From Notospermus geniculatus (lineage: Eukaryota > Nemertea > Pilidiophora > Heteronemertea > Lineidae): a stretch of 64,000 bases of DNA. The DNA is taken from positions 286,948 through 350,947 of the forward strand of contig NMRB01000445.1 in the NCBI GenBank assembly GCA_002633025.1, written 5' to 3'. The position numbers and the translations under genes were made by a program. The notes beneath the pieces were generated by a model. It did not search any database. It saw only the letters and a program-made list of their open reading frames with translations, and was not told the origin of the DNA. Of this stretch, positions 19,221-30,658 are shown one piece after another. Each line of letters opens with the position of its first letter. Positions within the stretch are counted from its first letter, which is position 1.

Positions 19221-19352
19221 TTAATGAAGCATTTCCAGCGCCACAGAACAATAACAAGTATGCAGCACAGGTTTAGAGCCAAACACTCGTGCGTCACTCA
19301 GTTAATCTCGACAGTATCACACCTTGTGGACTTCAGGAATAACAACACCCAA

Positions 19353-19372
19353 GTAGACATGAGTAGATATGA
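19353..19372. repeat. 10-bp tandem duplication breaking the RT frame
   Basis: gtagacatga is followed by gtagatatga just before the catalytic DFSKAFD motif; the extra 10 bp shift the frame. Confidence 0.8.
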
Positions 19373-19600
19373 TCATATTGGATTTTTCCAAGGCGTTCGA
19401 TGTGGTTTCCCACAGGAAGCTCCTTGCCAAACTCCACCATTACGGAGTCAATGGCCACCTGCATCAGTGGATTACAAACTTCCTGAGCGGTCGTACCCAA
19501 CAAGTAGTGGTGGAAGGGAGAAGCTCTCATTCTACTCCAGTTATATCAGGCGTTCCTCAGGGCACATGTCTTGGCCCCATCTTATTCCTGACGTACATAA

Positions 19601-20294
19601 AGCCAATCTCACACTGCCACGATTCCGACCAGGATGCTTCTACGAATGCTGCAAAATGTTTTCGTAGAGGGATCGTGGCGGACGGGCAGTGATCTGATTG
19701 GTCTCGGCTCAATGCGGCTTTTGTAATCACTTCATGCAGGCGTCGTGCACCTTCGTGTTGACTTCCTGTATGCTTCGCGCAGGCATCGTGTTCACATGCT
19801 GCAGCCCGTCTCACATTGCCACGATTCCGACCACGATGCCTCTATACGAAATGCTTTCGTGGTGTTCCTATAGGCTTCGTAATGAATCGTAATGCCTTCC
19901 TACAGGCTTCTTGTTTTTCGTGTCCCAGGCCCCTCACGATTGGTGAGAATTTTAAACATGTTTAAAATTCAAAAATCCGTGTTTAATCCTGAAGACGTCC
20001 GCGATGATCATAATGCCTTCCTACGGGCTTCTTGCAAGCTTCCTGTTGATCAAAACGAAGCTTGCAGGAAGCCTCCAGGAAGGCATTACGATCATCACGG
20101 AAGTCCTTAGGATTGAACACGAATTTTTTTTATTTGAAACCGGTTTTAAATTCTCATCAATCGTGAGGGGCCTAGGACACGAAAAACAAGAAGCCTATAG
20201 GAAGGCATACGATTCATCACGAAGCCTATAGGAACACCACGAAAGCAGTTCGTAGAGGCATCGTGGTCGGAATCGTGGCAGTGTGAGATGGGCT
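19601..20294. mobile_element. Inverted-repeat element with internal copy of its own end
   Basis: The ends begin agccmatctcacactgccac and continue for about 45 bp, flanked by TAA (19598-19600 and 20295-20297). The terminus occurs a third time at about 19803, from which a near-perfect palindrome runs to 20294. The first 200 bp are therefore an extra arm, either an older solo end or an internal duplication. Words such as ggcattacgatcatcacg recur in both directions. The TAA target suggests PIF/Harbinger. Confidence 0.88.
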
Positions 20295-21223
20295 TAAACG
20301 ATATTGTTGAAGGCATCTCATCCAACCTACGCCTGTTTGCAGATGACGCATTACTATATAGGCCGATTCTCAACCCTACAGATCACATTTCCCTCCAGAA
20401 CGACTTAGATTATCCCACTGGGCTAAAGTCTGGGATATGAAGTTAAATCCCAAAAAGTGTTACGTGATGTCAATCGGGAACCCAAGGAAGGCGAAATCGT
20501 CACACTTCTACACACTGACAGGCGAGATTCTCCAATCAGTCCAGCACAACCCTTATCTTGGTGTACTCCTGAGCGAAGATTTATCATTCTCAAGCACACA
20601 TTGGCAAAACAGTTGCAAAAGTGAGCCGGACCGTAGGGTTTCTCTCTCAAGGCATGCCAGAAGAAACTAAAGGAAGCAGCATATATGGCAATGTGCAGAT
20701 CTAGTATGGAGTATGCAGCCCAGGTCTGGGACCCTTTACCAACTAGTGCCGAGGCCACCAAGTTGGAGAAAATTCAAAGGCGCGCTGCTCTTTTCGTTCA
20801 AGGGGATTATCGGAGACGATCCAGTGTTACTGATATGTTGCGTAATCTAAAATGGGAGCCTTTAGCGGACCGGAGGAAAAATAGCCGACTGACATTGTTC
20901 CATCAAATAACTAATGACCTGATATCCGTTGATAATTTAAACCTGGTGAAGGGTAGACGTAACCGTTACATCCTACCGCGCTCTCATTGTGAGACCCACC
21001 GCAACTCCTTCCTACCGAGAACCATCAGAGACTGGAATGATGCCAAGTCTTTGAGCAAGGACTCCACTACATCTGAGTCCTTTATCTCATCCCTGCCTGA
21101 GGGAACTTACAATCGCCCCGGTTGACGGTCCCATGCCCTACACACCCCTCGATGAAATACGCTGGAAAGCGGTCTATCGAGTATTACCAAAGAAAGAAGA
21201 AGAAACAACTGTGATAGATTGTG

Positions 21224-21985
21224 TAACCACTCCGACGAGGAATAAGAGCTCTGTCGGGTACTTGGGCCATCTTTGAGGAGAAGAAAGCTATTGAGAAAGG
21301 ATATAAACTTTTAGAAGCCTATGAAATCTGGCATTTTCAGGAAGTTACACGATACGATCCGCATTCCAAAGATATCGATAAGGGTGGAATATTCTCGCAT
21401 GCCAGCAACCCAGACTGCGAGCATCTGATATGCCCTACCAGACACCCAATCTGATACTACCTTCATCCTAAATAACACGGCTGAGGCAGTCTTCAAGGAT
21501 GAAGGCAATCTTAACAAGAACTCCACTGAGGTCGAGTTACGCCTGACGACAATGACGAGCAAGCAGATGAATCTGCCTAGTAGAAAGGTTGAGGGTTATA
21601 TCAATCATTTTCTAAAAATCAAGCAAGAAGCCAGCGGCTGGCCCGATTGGAGTAAAGATGCAAATTCTAAGGCACAAATACATTAAAAATTACGAGTTGA
21701 AAGAAGGTATAAAACTTGACCCGTACCGTCCTCAATTCAATATAATAAGGGGCTTAGAAGTATCGGAAAGCAGGCGGCCAACTCTATTTGGGGCAAATTT
21801 GGTCAACGTCCAAATTTTGGCAGTACGAAATATAATTTCCGACCTTGAAGAGTACGTCCGTTTGATGAGAGACGACGATGTCGAAATATCCAACGTGAAC
21901 CATGTTAACGATAAATTTGTTTCAATACATGGGAAAGGATGAATTCATTCAACCGTGTCCTCACACCAACATTGTCATTGCTGCA
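21224..21985 (+). pseudogene. DNA polymerase B fragment 3a (Polinton-like), motif B region
   Basis: This is the best-preserved polymerase piece. It starts RGIRALSG-W...KKAIEKGYKLLEAYEIW, passes through IFSHASNPDCEH, NHFLKIKQEASGWPDW and the motif B segment SIGKQAANSIWGKFGQR (about 21754-21806), then LEEYVRLMRDDDVEISNVNH to 21940. Several frameshifts occur. SGWPDW near the palm and the K-x3-NS-x-WG motif are typical of protein-primed polymerases of Polinton/Maverick elements. Coding is interrupted after NIVIAA by the element at 21986-22313 and resumes beyond it. Confidence 0.8.
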
Positions 21986-22313
21986 CAGTGTTAATTCTAG
22001 GCAGTGTTAGAGTGGCGGCGCGCCATGCCCTAAAAGGGGGCGCCACTGTGCCCTTTTTTAACCCCCTTGGCGCCATGCCTGCNTAGGTTTTATTACCCCC
22101 CAGACCCTCTGTCATGGTCCCTTTTGGTCATACCACCCTAGAAACTGGCTTAAATTGGCTGTTGACTGGAGTTATAGGGACCTTTTTAACTGACAAGCTT
22201 CTCAAATTCCGTTTAGTAGAAATGTCGCGAATGAAAAGTGCCCTTTTCTAGGTTGAAGTGCCCTTTTCACAAAGTTTGCCCCATGCCCTTCTGAAATCCT
22301 AGAATTAACACTG
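21986..22313. mobile_element. MITE with CAGTGTTAATTCTAGG ends inside polymerase B
   Basis: The 16-bp end cagtgttaattctagg is inverted at the right (cctagaattaacactg). It sits exactly between polymerase codons for IAA and YTTAHARLKLY, so it is an insertion. Flanks do not show a clean duplication. The interior includes gcgcc-rich words and a single N at 22083. Confidence 0.78.
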
Positions 22314-22690
22314 TAGCATACATGGCATATACAACTGCCCACGCCCGACTCAAGCTCTATTCCGAGCCAGATAAACTCGGAAAACAGGTGCTGTACTTCG
22401 ATACTGACAGTATCATTATATGTCATAGATCAATCTAACCGAAACCATTATGAACCTCCTCTGGGTGATTATCTTGGAGAATTCAAAGATGAAATTGACG
22501 GTAGAACAATCAAAGAATTTGTCTCAGGCGGTGCAAAAAATTACGCCTTCAAAATCAAAGAGAGTCTAGAGACTGTTTGTAAAGTTAGAGGATTTACTTA
22601 GAATTTCGCAAACAGCAAAAACATCCAATCTATGAAGAAAATGGTGAAAAACCTGAACTTTTCGTGCAAAATACCCATTTTAAATCGTCA
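22314..22690 (+). pseudogene. DNA polymerase B fragment 3b, catalytic motif C
   Basis: The frame reads AYTTAHARLKLYSEPDKLGK and QVLYFDTDSIII; DTDS at 22400-22411 is the intact catalytic motif C. After a frameshift, GDYLGEFKDEIDGRTIKEFV and SGGAKNYAFKIKES follow, the conserved C-terminal part of the palm/thumb in this polymerase group. A further frameshift follows near 22566. Confidence 0.8.
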
Positions 22691-22935
22691 TTATGAACCT
22701 CTGGGTGATTATCTTGGAGAATTCAAAGATGAAATTGACGGTAAAACAATCGAAGAATTTGTCTCAGGCGGTGCAAAAAATTACGCCTTCAAAATCAAAG
22801 AGTGTTGAGAGACCGTTTGTAAGGGTAGAGGATTTACTTTTGCGCAAACAGCAAAAACATAAATTTCCAATCTATGAAGAAAATGGTGAAAAACCTGGAC
22901 TTTTCGTGCAAAATACCCATTTTAAATCCTCTCAA
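22448..22935. repeat. 243-bp tandem duplication within polymerase B
   Basis: The segment from ttatgaacctc (22448) is repeated from 22691 with about 95 per cent identity, each copy encoding GDYLGEFKDEID...SGGAKNYAFK and ending AKYPF-type DNA (caaaatacccattttaaatc). The second copy has its own indels. Confidence 0.92.
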
Positions 22936-22995
22936 AATTTTAAGAGAAGAAAACAGACAGTACAACTGCTGGGAGCAAGCCCCTCACTACACTAA

Positions 22996-23350
22996 TGCCG
23001 TGTTCACACTAGGGTTTTATATCGAATCGAATTCGCAATAAAGGCCTATTCCGATATAACGCGTCACACTCAATTCGAAATAGATCACTTTTATACCGAT
23101 TTAACCAAACCGGTATTTGAATCGGTTTCGATTCGCATTAGCCAAATCGAAATAGTTATGTACTGCACAGTGTACATTCAATGTAGGCCTAACGTCATGA
23201 CGTAGTTTATTTCGGGTTGAGTGTGACGCGTTTTGTTTCGAATCGAAATCGGTTTAGTTGTAGTGTGACCCGACCCGACGTAACCAAATCGATTTCCGTA
23301 TTTCGATTTATGGAAACCGATTTCGATGCGAAATAGGTGTGAACGCAGCA
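22996..23350. mobile_element. MITE rich in ATCGAAT words, TAA target
   Basis: The ends are tgccgtgttcacac and, inverted, tgctgcgttcacac, with TAA on both sides (22993-22995 and 23351-23353). The body repeats atcgaatcg/cgattcgat and ccgattt words in both directions. Non-coding. Confidence 0.82.
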
Positions 23351-23353
23351 TAA

Positions 23354-24745
23354 CTCTTTTGCAAAGACAAAAGTTTTGGGGCAGTGCTCTCCAACAGAAT
23401 AGCATGGCTGGACCCTCGATACCAAGAGAGGAAGTAGTTGGAGCTAGGACATGACACCATAAGGTGGAGATAGGCTTACCACAAGAGGGAAATAATGCCG
23501 AACTGTGTGACTGAACTTGTGAGAAGATGATTATACCAAACCCTGATAGTATGCGATGCCATACAGAGGGGTATAGGAACTAATATTGAAAGACAAGCAT
23601 GTTAGACGACTTGACCACCAAGCCAATACCATTTGCAAAATTAGAAATCTTTTTACATCTTTGTTCCTGTTGAACTATGTCTTTAGTCGTATTCTAAAAG
23701 GATGCGAATTTTCGGCCACACACTGGGCCTTCTTCAGGCACATTTCCAAGTTGAATTCTCTTTTTTTTTCACTTTCACTTTTAGGTGGAAACTTGCTAAG
23801 GTTGAAAAACTTAGTGTGGCTCAACCTAGATTCCCTCCATCATGCAAGATAGATGGAAATTTGGTCATGCAACACATAGCTGCTGGCACAACAAGGACCA
23901 CTGCTAAAGTTGTGGATGCAGCAAACATGGCAAAGGCTCGTAATACCTCAGCATGTCCCAGTCTTGCATCAAATCTAGACACGACTTCCGTGAGGTGCCA
24001 CGTCTGCGCACAAACCAGCACAGATCAGCTGATCTGCCGGTGATGTCAGTGTTCAGACTAATCTTCAGTCACTGAAGGGGAGAAACGTTCGTCAATACTT
24101 CATTGAAACGACGCTGAATGTTCAGAACCGGTATATCTTTTATTTGACCGTTTGCATTTTACGAAGAAAGAGGACTAAAGGTAAAGAGTGATTTTACTTT
24201 TAAGGAATTTCCATTCCCATTTCCATCTATAAATTTTGATTGTCATTATTATGGGCACCACAAGTGATGGGATGCCAGCCATATCGCCAAACGGCAACAA
24301 ATGCCATGCCATTGTCCTTGATCAGCAGGAAACAAGGCAGACATTGTGCTATATGCTGCAGAAACCTGCTGAATTAATGAGGAAACTAATCAGAATGTTT
24401 TCAAGACCAGGGGAGTTGGTGCACTGCCCTTGCAGTTGTACAAGTAAGAACCTTTGATTCCTTATCAGATTACGTGGCAATTTAACTGGTAGGTAGAAGT
24501 TTGCAATTTGTAAGAACAATTTTGATTGGCGCAAAATGACCTTGACCTCTCGATGACAGTGTGCTGCTTGATCAGGATATGCAACTTTATAAACAAAGGA
24601 TAAAAGTCCTTTTGAGGAACAAAACACTAGTCTGAATAAAGAATTTGAATCACTCATGTCGGGAGTCAAATTCAAAGATGAACAAATCGTGTCATTGCCA
24701 TTGGAGGAGAAATGTACCATAATTTGGTACATACCGGTACCAGTA
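23354..24745. other. No recognisable gene
   Basis: AT-rich sequence with short frames. A stretch at 24050-24110 (cactgaaggggagaaacg) looks like the tail of a dispersed element, but I cannot name it. Confidence 0.5.
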
Positions 24746-24746
24746 G

Positions 24747-25199
24747 TATAGAGCTTGCGCAGATGACGTCATCACGGAAAAATCCGCCATCTTGACAGTC
24801 AATTTGACGTCAAACGACGTCGGCGACCCACGTGGTGCATTTTGCCATCAGCACAAGTGGAGTGTGACGCGATCTACACGTGGCGCACTTTGTCGTCGAC
24901 GTCAGCATGGTGGACTGCAGGTCAAAAGTGACGTCATAATGAGCCACTGCACAAGCTCTATAGAGCTTGTGCAGTGGCTCATTATGACGTCACTTTTGAC
25001 TGGCGGTCCACCATCATGACCACGTTGATGTCGACGAAAAAGTGCGCCACATGTAGATCGCGTCATGGTTGAAAACACACACACTCCACTTGCGCTGACG
25101 ACAAACTGCACTACGTGGATCGCCGACGTCGTTTGACGTCAATTTGACCGGCAAGATGGCGGATTTTTCTGTGATGACGTCATCTGCGCAAGCTCTATA
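24747..25199. mobile_element. Large fold-back element with six TGACGTCA sites
   Basis: Two arms of 214 and 239 bp (24747-24960 and 24961-25199) are inverted copies meeting at the self-complementary centre caagctctatagagcttg. The outer ends read tatagagcttgcgcagatga. TGACGTCA occurs at 24764, 24805, 24929, 24985, 25134 and 25175. Each arm also ends in tatagagcttg-type termini, so it may be two copies of one MITE head to head. Confidence 0.9.
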
Positions 25200-25529
25200 T
25201 TGTACTGAAGAGGACGGTTATAGATCACAATCGACATCGCAGAGAGATATTAAAGTGGGCTTAGCTTACGAAATTCTGGATGTGATTAAGAAGTAAAATT
25301 GTCTGTGACTTTGCTTTGTGAATGTGAATCACGTGAATGAAGTACATGTACATGCACACGTATATGTGGAAATAATCACTTTTTTCCTTGTTTTAAGAAA
25401 GAGGGGCGTGCAGTACATTGTATTGTATGAACATCAATTTACATCTTCTGTGACGCCTGTAAGAAACTAAACATCACATTTGGCACAAAATAAGGTCATC
25501 AACAGGAACTTATGAGTCGTTGTTTTGAG

Positions 25530-25735
25530 GAGCCCTAATAGCCTAGTGGTTATCACGTCCACTCAGCTGGCGACAGGTCCTGGGTTCGAATCTTGCCCGG
25601 GCCATATGGGATTTCATTCCCGGCTCTTCGCGTCTGTTGCATGGGACAGTAAGCCGTGGTGCCTTGTCCCTTTTTTCTTTAGAAGGGCAAGTAAAAGACC
25701 CCATCCAAGTGAGGACCATGAGTAGCTTGTGATGA
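25530..25735 (+). mobile_element. tRNA-derived SINE
   Basis: An A-box-like tagcctagtggttatcacg and a B-box-like gggttcgaatct, 40 bases apart, head an element whose body reads gtaagccgtggtgccttgtc and then gggcaagtaaaagaccccatccaa. The body recurs in reverse orientation at about 47930-48055 and 53490-53580. The tRNA-like head is not foldable to a full cloverleaf. Confidence 0.7.
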
Positions 25736-25739
25736 CCTC

Positions 25740-26815
25740 TTCCGTACTTACCACAGACAATAATACTATGGCGTCTGCCCTGACAGAAAAATCAAACACA
25801 AATTGTTTTGCAAACCTCAAACAAACACACGGGTTAATGGCCAATAACCATGATAACATCCTACGGACATCCCCGGCGATACACCACAGAAATGGGCAAT
25901 TCCATGAAACCTGTCACTCCATAACAGTGATTCCGGACTCACATCTGGACCCTGTTTAAAAATTAACTTGCAATGCACTTTCAACATGTTCAATAACACC
26001 ACCCTGTTTGAATTTCGCTCCCACCCTGTTTGAAAATCCAGGGCCTTAAAAATCCTAGGAAAATGCAGTCATGCCACACTTTTAGGAAATATTTCTGGCT
26101 AGAACGCTGCTGACTATGATACTCTTGCCCTCCAAAACTAGAGGCCTGGCGGCCTTGAAGCTACGCTGGAGATGCTGCACACCAATTCAGTTGGGCTGTC
26201 CTCCGTTCCTTCATGTCCTTGCTCTACAGATCCAGTTAAACCTGTGGTGCTTGCATTTGCAACCATGGCTTTATAGTGATAAAGTACAGATGGAATGGAC
26301 GGCCTACCTAGGCCTACTGGGCAGAAGGTGACTGACAAAAACATTGACTGGTACCAGTGAGTACCCATAATCTTTGCAACTCAGGAAAGTCAGTGTTTTA
26401 TCTTGGACTAGAAAGTTTGGAGTGGATAAAAGTGTTGTGGGAATAGCCTAGCTGTACGAGACAGGCTATTATAATGTTTTTTCACATCTTGTCATCTTGA
26501 CTACCAGGAGATGTGACATCACTTCACCAGCCTACCATCTGTGTGGCGTACGATAGTCAGCATTTTTGCATTTAATATAGCCCCCACCCAAACCCTGTCC
26601 CTAGTAATCATACCCCCAACAAAAACCCCATAAAACCCTGTGGTGGGGGATTGTACAGCAGAAGGCCTATGCAGCTCAGCCCATTAGGTTATTTTGGAAA
26701 CTCTTGAAAACTGGCATTTGTGACTTGACATACATGACATGTTGTCACAATGTCAGTGGGGCCATTCACTCAGTCAGTCATCACATTGAACGATCTTCAG
26801 AAGTTACCGCGGTAA
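25740..26815. other. No recognisable gene
   Basis: Mixed intergenic sequence. The words cctgtttaaaaatt/caccctgtttgaa recur at 25950-26040. Confidence 0.5.
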
Positions 26816-26817
26816 TA

Positions 26818-27335
26818 AATGAAATGGTCCATGGACCATGTGCTCACCCGTTTGGACATAGTGTAATGACAGAGAGATAGGTACATGTCAGTTATGAGCA
26901 CTCTGGGTCAAGTCATTCCCAAGTTGCAGGACTTCAACGATTGTTGGGTTACGCCACCTGGCGGCCATATTGGAAGTTTAATCAGCCCAAATTTGACGTG
27001 CTTGTAAAGGTCACCTAGAGGGAGGTAAATATCAAGTTTGAGCACTCTGGGTAAAGCCGTTCCTGAGTTAAAGCACTTGGATGATTTTCAGGTTACGCCA
27101 CCTGGTGGTCATATTGGATGTCCGATCGGGCCGAAACTCGGTATTTTTGAAGGTAGCCCTCTAATACATGTTTACGCAAGATATGAAGACGCTCGGTGAA
27201 ATAATGAAGAACTGCGGCAGGTTTGTTACTTTTGTAGAACTTTGACCTCTGTGACCTTGAAAAGTAGGTCAAATCAAAAACCCGTTATATATGTTATGTA
27301 TCCTAATTAGATACACCTATGATAAAAATTTGGAG
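26818..27335. repeat. Dispersed repeat shared with 1.2-1.5 kb
   Basis: This starts with the same tggtccatggacca word and ends with gacctctgtgaccttgaaaag. In between, ggttacgccacctggyggycatattgga occurs twice (about 26948 and 27092), a direct duplication of about 145 bp. Confidence 0.65.
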
Positions 27336-27735
27336 ACNAGGGTGGTCAGACGAGGAGCTCGTCACAAAAGTGGATTTAACCACTGAACCCTGACGAAGAT
27401 GTGAATAACCAGATTCAGGGGCTACCTTCATTGGCTTTCAGTGCAGAAGCACGTCATCAGAGAAATTCACCCGACACCTTTGTCCGACTATCCCATGCCA
27501 TGAACAAGCCCATAACTAAATCAACTTGAAAAAGTACTCTTAGCTAAAACAAAATGAAGCAAATTTAGCGGAACGAATTTTGAAAATTGTCTTCCGTTCC
27601 GGTTCACAGCCCACCAACAATCAGAGAACAGAATGCAATCCATTTTAATTGATGTTGATTGCTTTCACTAATTGGCCTCTGACAGATTCTCGATGTGAGA
27701 GATATTGCTAAATCTGTCAGTGTAAAGATGGCCTA

Positions 27736-27924
27736 AAGGTGCTGCTCCACGTGAGAGTTTTCTCGCGCAAGTTGGCTCTCAATGGGCAATTCAACCATAG
27801 AAAACTGTGGATAATCGTTTGTGCCATTGGTATCAGCATAATCCGTAGGAAACAAACCAACAATGGTGAATTGCCCATTGGGAGCCAACTCGCACGAGAA
27901 AACTTTCAGGTGGAGGAGCACCTT
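27736..27924. mobile_element. MITE with about 57-bp inverted ends
   Basis: The left arm aaggtgctgctccacgtgag... and the right arm are inverted copies over about 57 bp, with the shared core ctcgygcaagttggctctca. The same core is found in the inverted pair 45649-45784 and in its duplicate at 48577, so this is a family. No clear target duplication. Confidence 0.8.
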
Positions 27925-28484
27925 CACGATAGGACTCATCTCGAAACTCGGTACCATACTTCTGTCGTTTTCGATGTCCGAGTGTTGCCCATGCGGCCAG
28001 CTTGATTGGTTACCGATGCAGCTGCATCAAGTTTTTGTGGCTCCATCTGCGATGCGGAGATGAAACAACTCCGCGGTGCGGAGAGTACCGCAGTAGCTCC
28101 ATCTGAGAGACAATACTGTAACTTCAAAGGATAAAAGTGATTGGACCATCCGTCAGATCGGTTACGAGGATTGGACAGCTGAACTGCGTTCTAAACAGTG
28201 ATTGGTCCATGAGTTCGGAGCTGCCCCGGAGTCGGAGGAATAAACGTCTTTGATTGGACGAGAGGCCATTCTCATCAATTGGCCTATCATGTTCTTGGTA
28301 CCAGAAAATCAGGGTCTGAAATGACCTCGCAGCCGAAATTATCATTAGTGTGGGGCATTAGGTTGTCCGAGTGTCGTCGTCATGGGAGGCTCATATTTTT
28401 GTCATTGAAAAAATACCAAGGAGATGGATATTGCCTATCCCACGACAATAACAACAGCAAGAACGTTTTCACAACTCACAATGT

Positions 28485-28490
28485 TTTATT
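28485..28490 (-). terminator. Candidate poly(A) signal for the RGK gene
   Basis: AATAAA on the minus strand, about 2.17 kb downstream of the RGK stop codon and followed (minus sense) by GT-rich sequence. It is the first well-placed candidate I see, but other AATAAA variants exist. Confidence 0.3.
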
Positions 28491-30658
28491 AAAGTTAAAA
28501 TGCATGTCTGCAAACGTTTCAAAGATATAGAAATGTACAAATCATCGAACAATACCCGAATCCTTCCGAACTCAAGTTGCTCGACCAAAATCAACTTCGG
28601 CAATTTCCGGCGTCCGGTGTATCGATGCCGACATGAATGAAGCTGTGTGATGACCATTTATCCATGCTAACGTGAAAAACTAGCTGCTAAATCAATAGTT
28701 CGTCAGGGTAAAAACTAATAAATATTGACAATTAAATAATTCGTTCCATCAAAATGCAAATAAAATATCTGAAATACATTTAGGCCTACTCGATCACAAT
28801 CACAGACGGCATCATGAAGACAATTGCGGAAAAAGCTGAACTAAACTAACCATGCCTGCAGCTAATCCTTTTCAGTTAATTCGAGCTGAAGACTGAACGC
28901 GCGCTGTGGTAGGGAATAGGAAGCGCCATTTTAGTTTACAGCAGCACAGCGCATGCGCTGCACGTTGTTTAAATTTGAAACTCAGTACATCAACTTTTCA
29001 CCGTAAACGTCGAATTTCTCGGGGTCGTCTAACCCCAATTTGAAAATCCTGACAAATATACAAAGGCCAATAGACCCAGACGACATGTGGTCTGTACAAA
29101 ACATTTCAAGCCAGTTGTAGCAGTGTGTAGCAGCAGTTAATAATATATACGTATTCATATTTTAGTGTATTATACAGATCGTTCACATTTCACGGACATG
29201 CAAAACACAAAGATGTGACAACTGAATGAGGGATTCAGGACGCTAGCATGTTATATACGCAGAATTATAGGAGCACATCGATCAGTAATACCTGGCACGA
29301 GATTCGCCGAACCCAAAAATATATACAGCCACGTGCACTTTTCCAACAGTGAAGAAAACATCTAAACCGGAAAGGCCATACAGAGAGATCAGAAGGTCTT
29401 TACAATGACAAAAACAACATACATAGTCGAAAAATTATACATCTTCGTTTTGAAAAAACCGATTTCGTGACAACAACAAATACGTGTACATGTTTACGAA
29501 TTCCAATGCCCTTTCCCAGCCCCACAGGGTCTGGAATGACGTCACTCTTAACGAACTTGGCGTTGAAGTAACATAGCCTTCTGATAAACGTATCACAATG
29601 TGGTAGACACTAATAACAAATCCCAAGCACATACGGGTTCTTTCACCCACAGCCTCGTCTCGGAATGGATTGGTTCCCGATCTCGACGGATCGGTAGCGC
29701 CGCCTGTCATCCATAATCAGGCGATCGGCCTTAAAGGAGCTGATGAAAAGACGCGTTGATTGGTTGAAAATAATAGATTGCTCTTTTGTTGAATGAAAGC
29801 GACCAATCAAGGAGTTTTTCATCGGCTGTTTTCCGCTGATCATGTAATAATGGACGGCAGGCGTTACCGATCTAAGTATTTAGTCCACCTAGCGGTGAGA
29901 TTAGCAACCAATCTAGTCTTGGAAATACCCCATGAACAGAATTTGCTCTCCACTGTGTCATCAACGGTATGGCGTCATGCGTTGGCTCGTTCATCATGGA
30001 AATAGTACTGAAATCTTTCAGATCGTATACATCTTCGGTCAGCATGAGTCTTTCTTCTGTAAAGTCGAGTCAAAGTGGAACTTCATGTCTACATCTATTT
30101 TATTTTCCCTTTGACTAATGTCGGAAAGGATATGCATCTTATGCAGGGAAGAAACAGGCAATATTTACAAACTCGCAACACATTTTCTCATTATTGATTA
30201 ATCCCCCGAAGACCCTTCCAACAACTCTTTGTCACGGCCACGTTATGACATATACGATAATTTCAAAACTGTAAGACGTCTTTGCCGGCTTAGCAAAGGG
30301 TGACTGGCCATCAATGGTTCTAGCTTCGTAAGCTCTAGTTTCGTTAACTTAATCGCGTGGGTTACCACAATTGTATAGGCACTTTATTTGATAACATCTG
30401 TTTGTCGCCTCAGACATGTCAGATGTTTCATATCCACCACCACACAAAAAGCACCTTGCAGTCAAAAGCTTCTCTGTGCATCAGCGAGAGAGCACCACCG
30501 TCTGGCCTGGAACAGCACGCAGTAACCACAGGGACTGATCATCATAAACATATCTTACAACTATTGCATCAAGTCCCTGTGGCAGTAACCTCCGGTGATT
30601 TACACACGAAGTCATGGCTCATTTCTTTGATTTTCACCGATGACATCATCAATACCAT
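28491..30658 (-). other. Presumed 3' UTR or downstream region of the RGK gene
   Basis: This segment of about 2.2 kb has no ORF of interest and few of the repeat families that crowd the rest of the window, which fits a long 3' UTR. Not proven. Confidence 0.35.

Larger units (their letters stand above)
18110..21215 (+). mobile_element. 5'-truncated non-LTR retrotransposon with nested insertions
   Basis: A reverse-transcriptase ORF of the CR1/jockey-like type runs from about 18135 (ITEQGVLQLLRKVNVRKASG, then GPDSIP) through NVAPVYKKD, DFSKAFD (19381), SGVPQGT and FADDALLY (about 20336) to a C-terminal LRNLKW-type region ending at TGA 21123. A 3' tail ends in an A/G-rich run near 21210. No endonuclease domain is present. 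The ORF is split by DNA elements at 18305-18622, 18800-19220 and 19601-20294; removing each with one target copy restores the frame at that point. Other damage includes a 10-bp tandem duplication at 19353-19372 and frameshifts near 20411, 20595 and 20670, so it is dead. Confidence 0.9.

Noticed and set aside
24040-24115. Possible hammerhead ribozyme (gaaacg next to a stem-like cactgaagggg)
   Set aside because: The CUGANGA core is not present and stems do not close.
25540-25590. Functional tRNA gene
   Set aside because: A and B boxes are there, but the acceptor and anticodon stems do not form; it is a SINE head.
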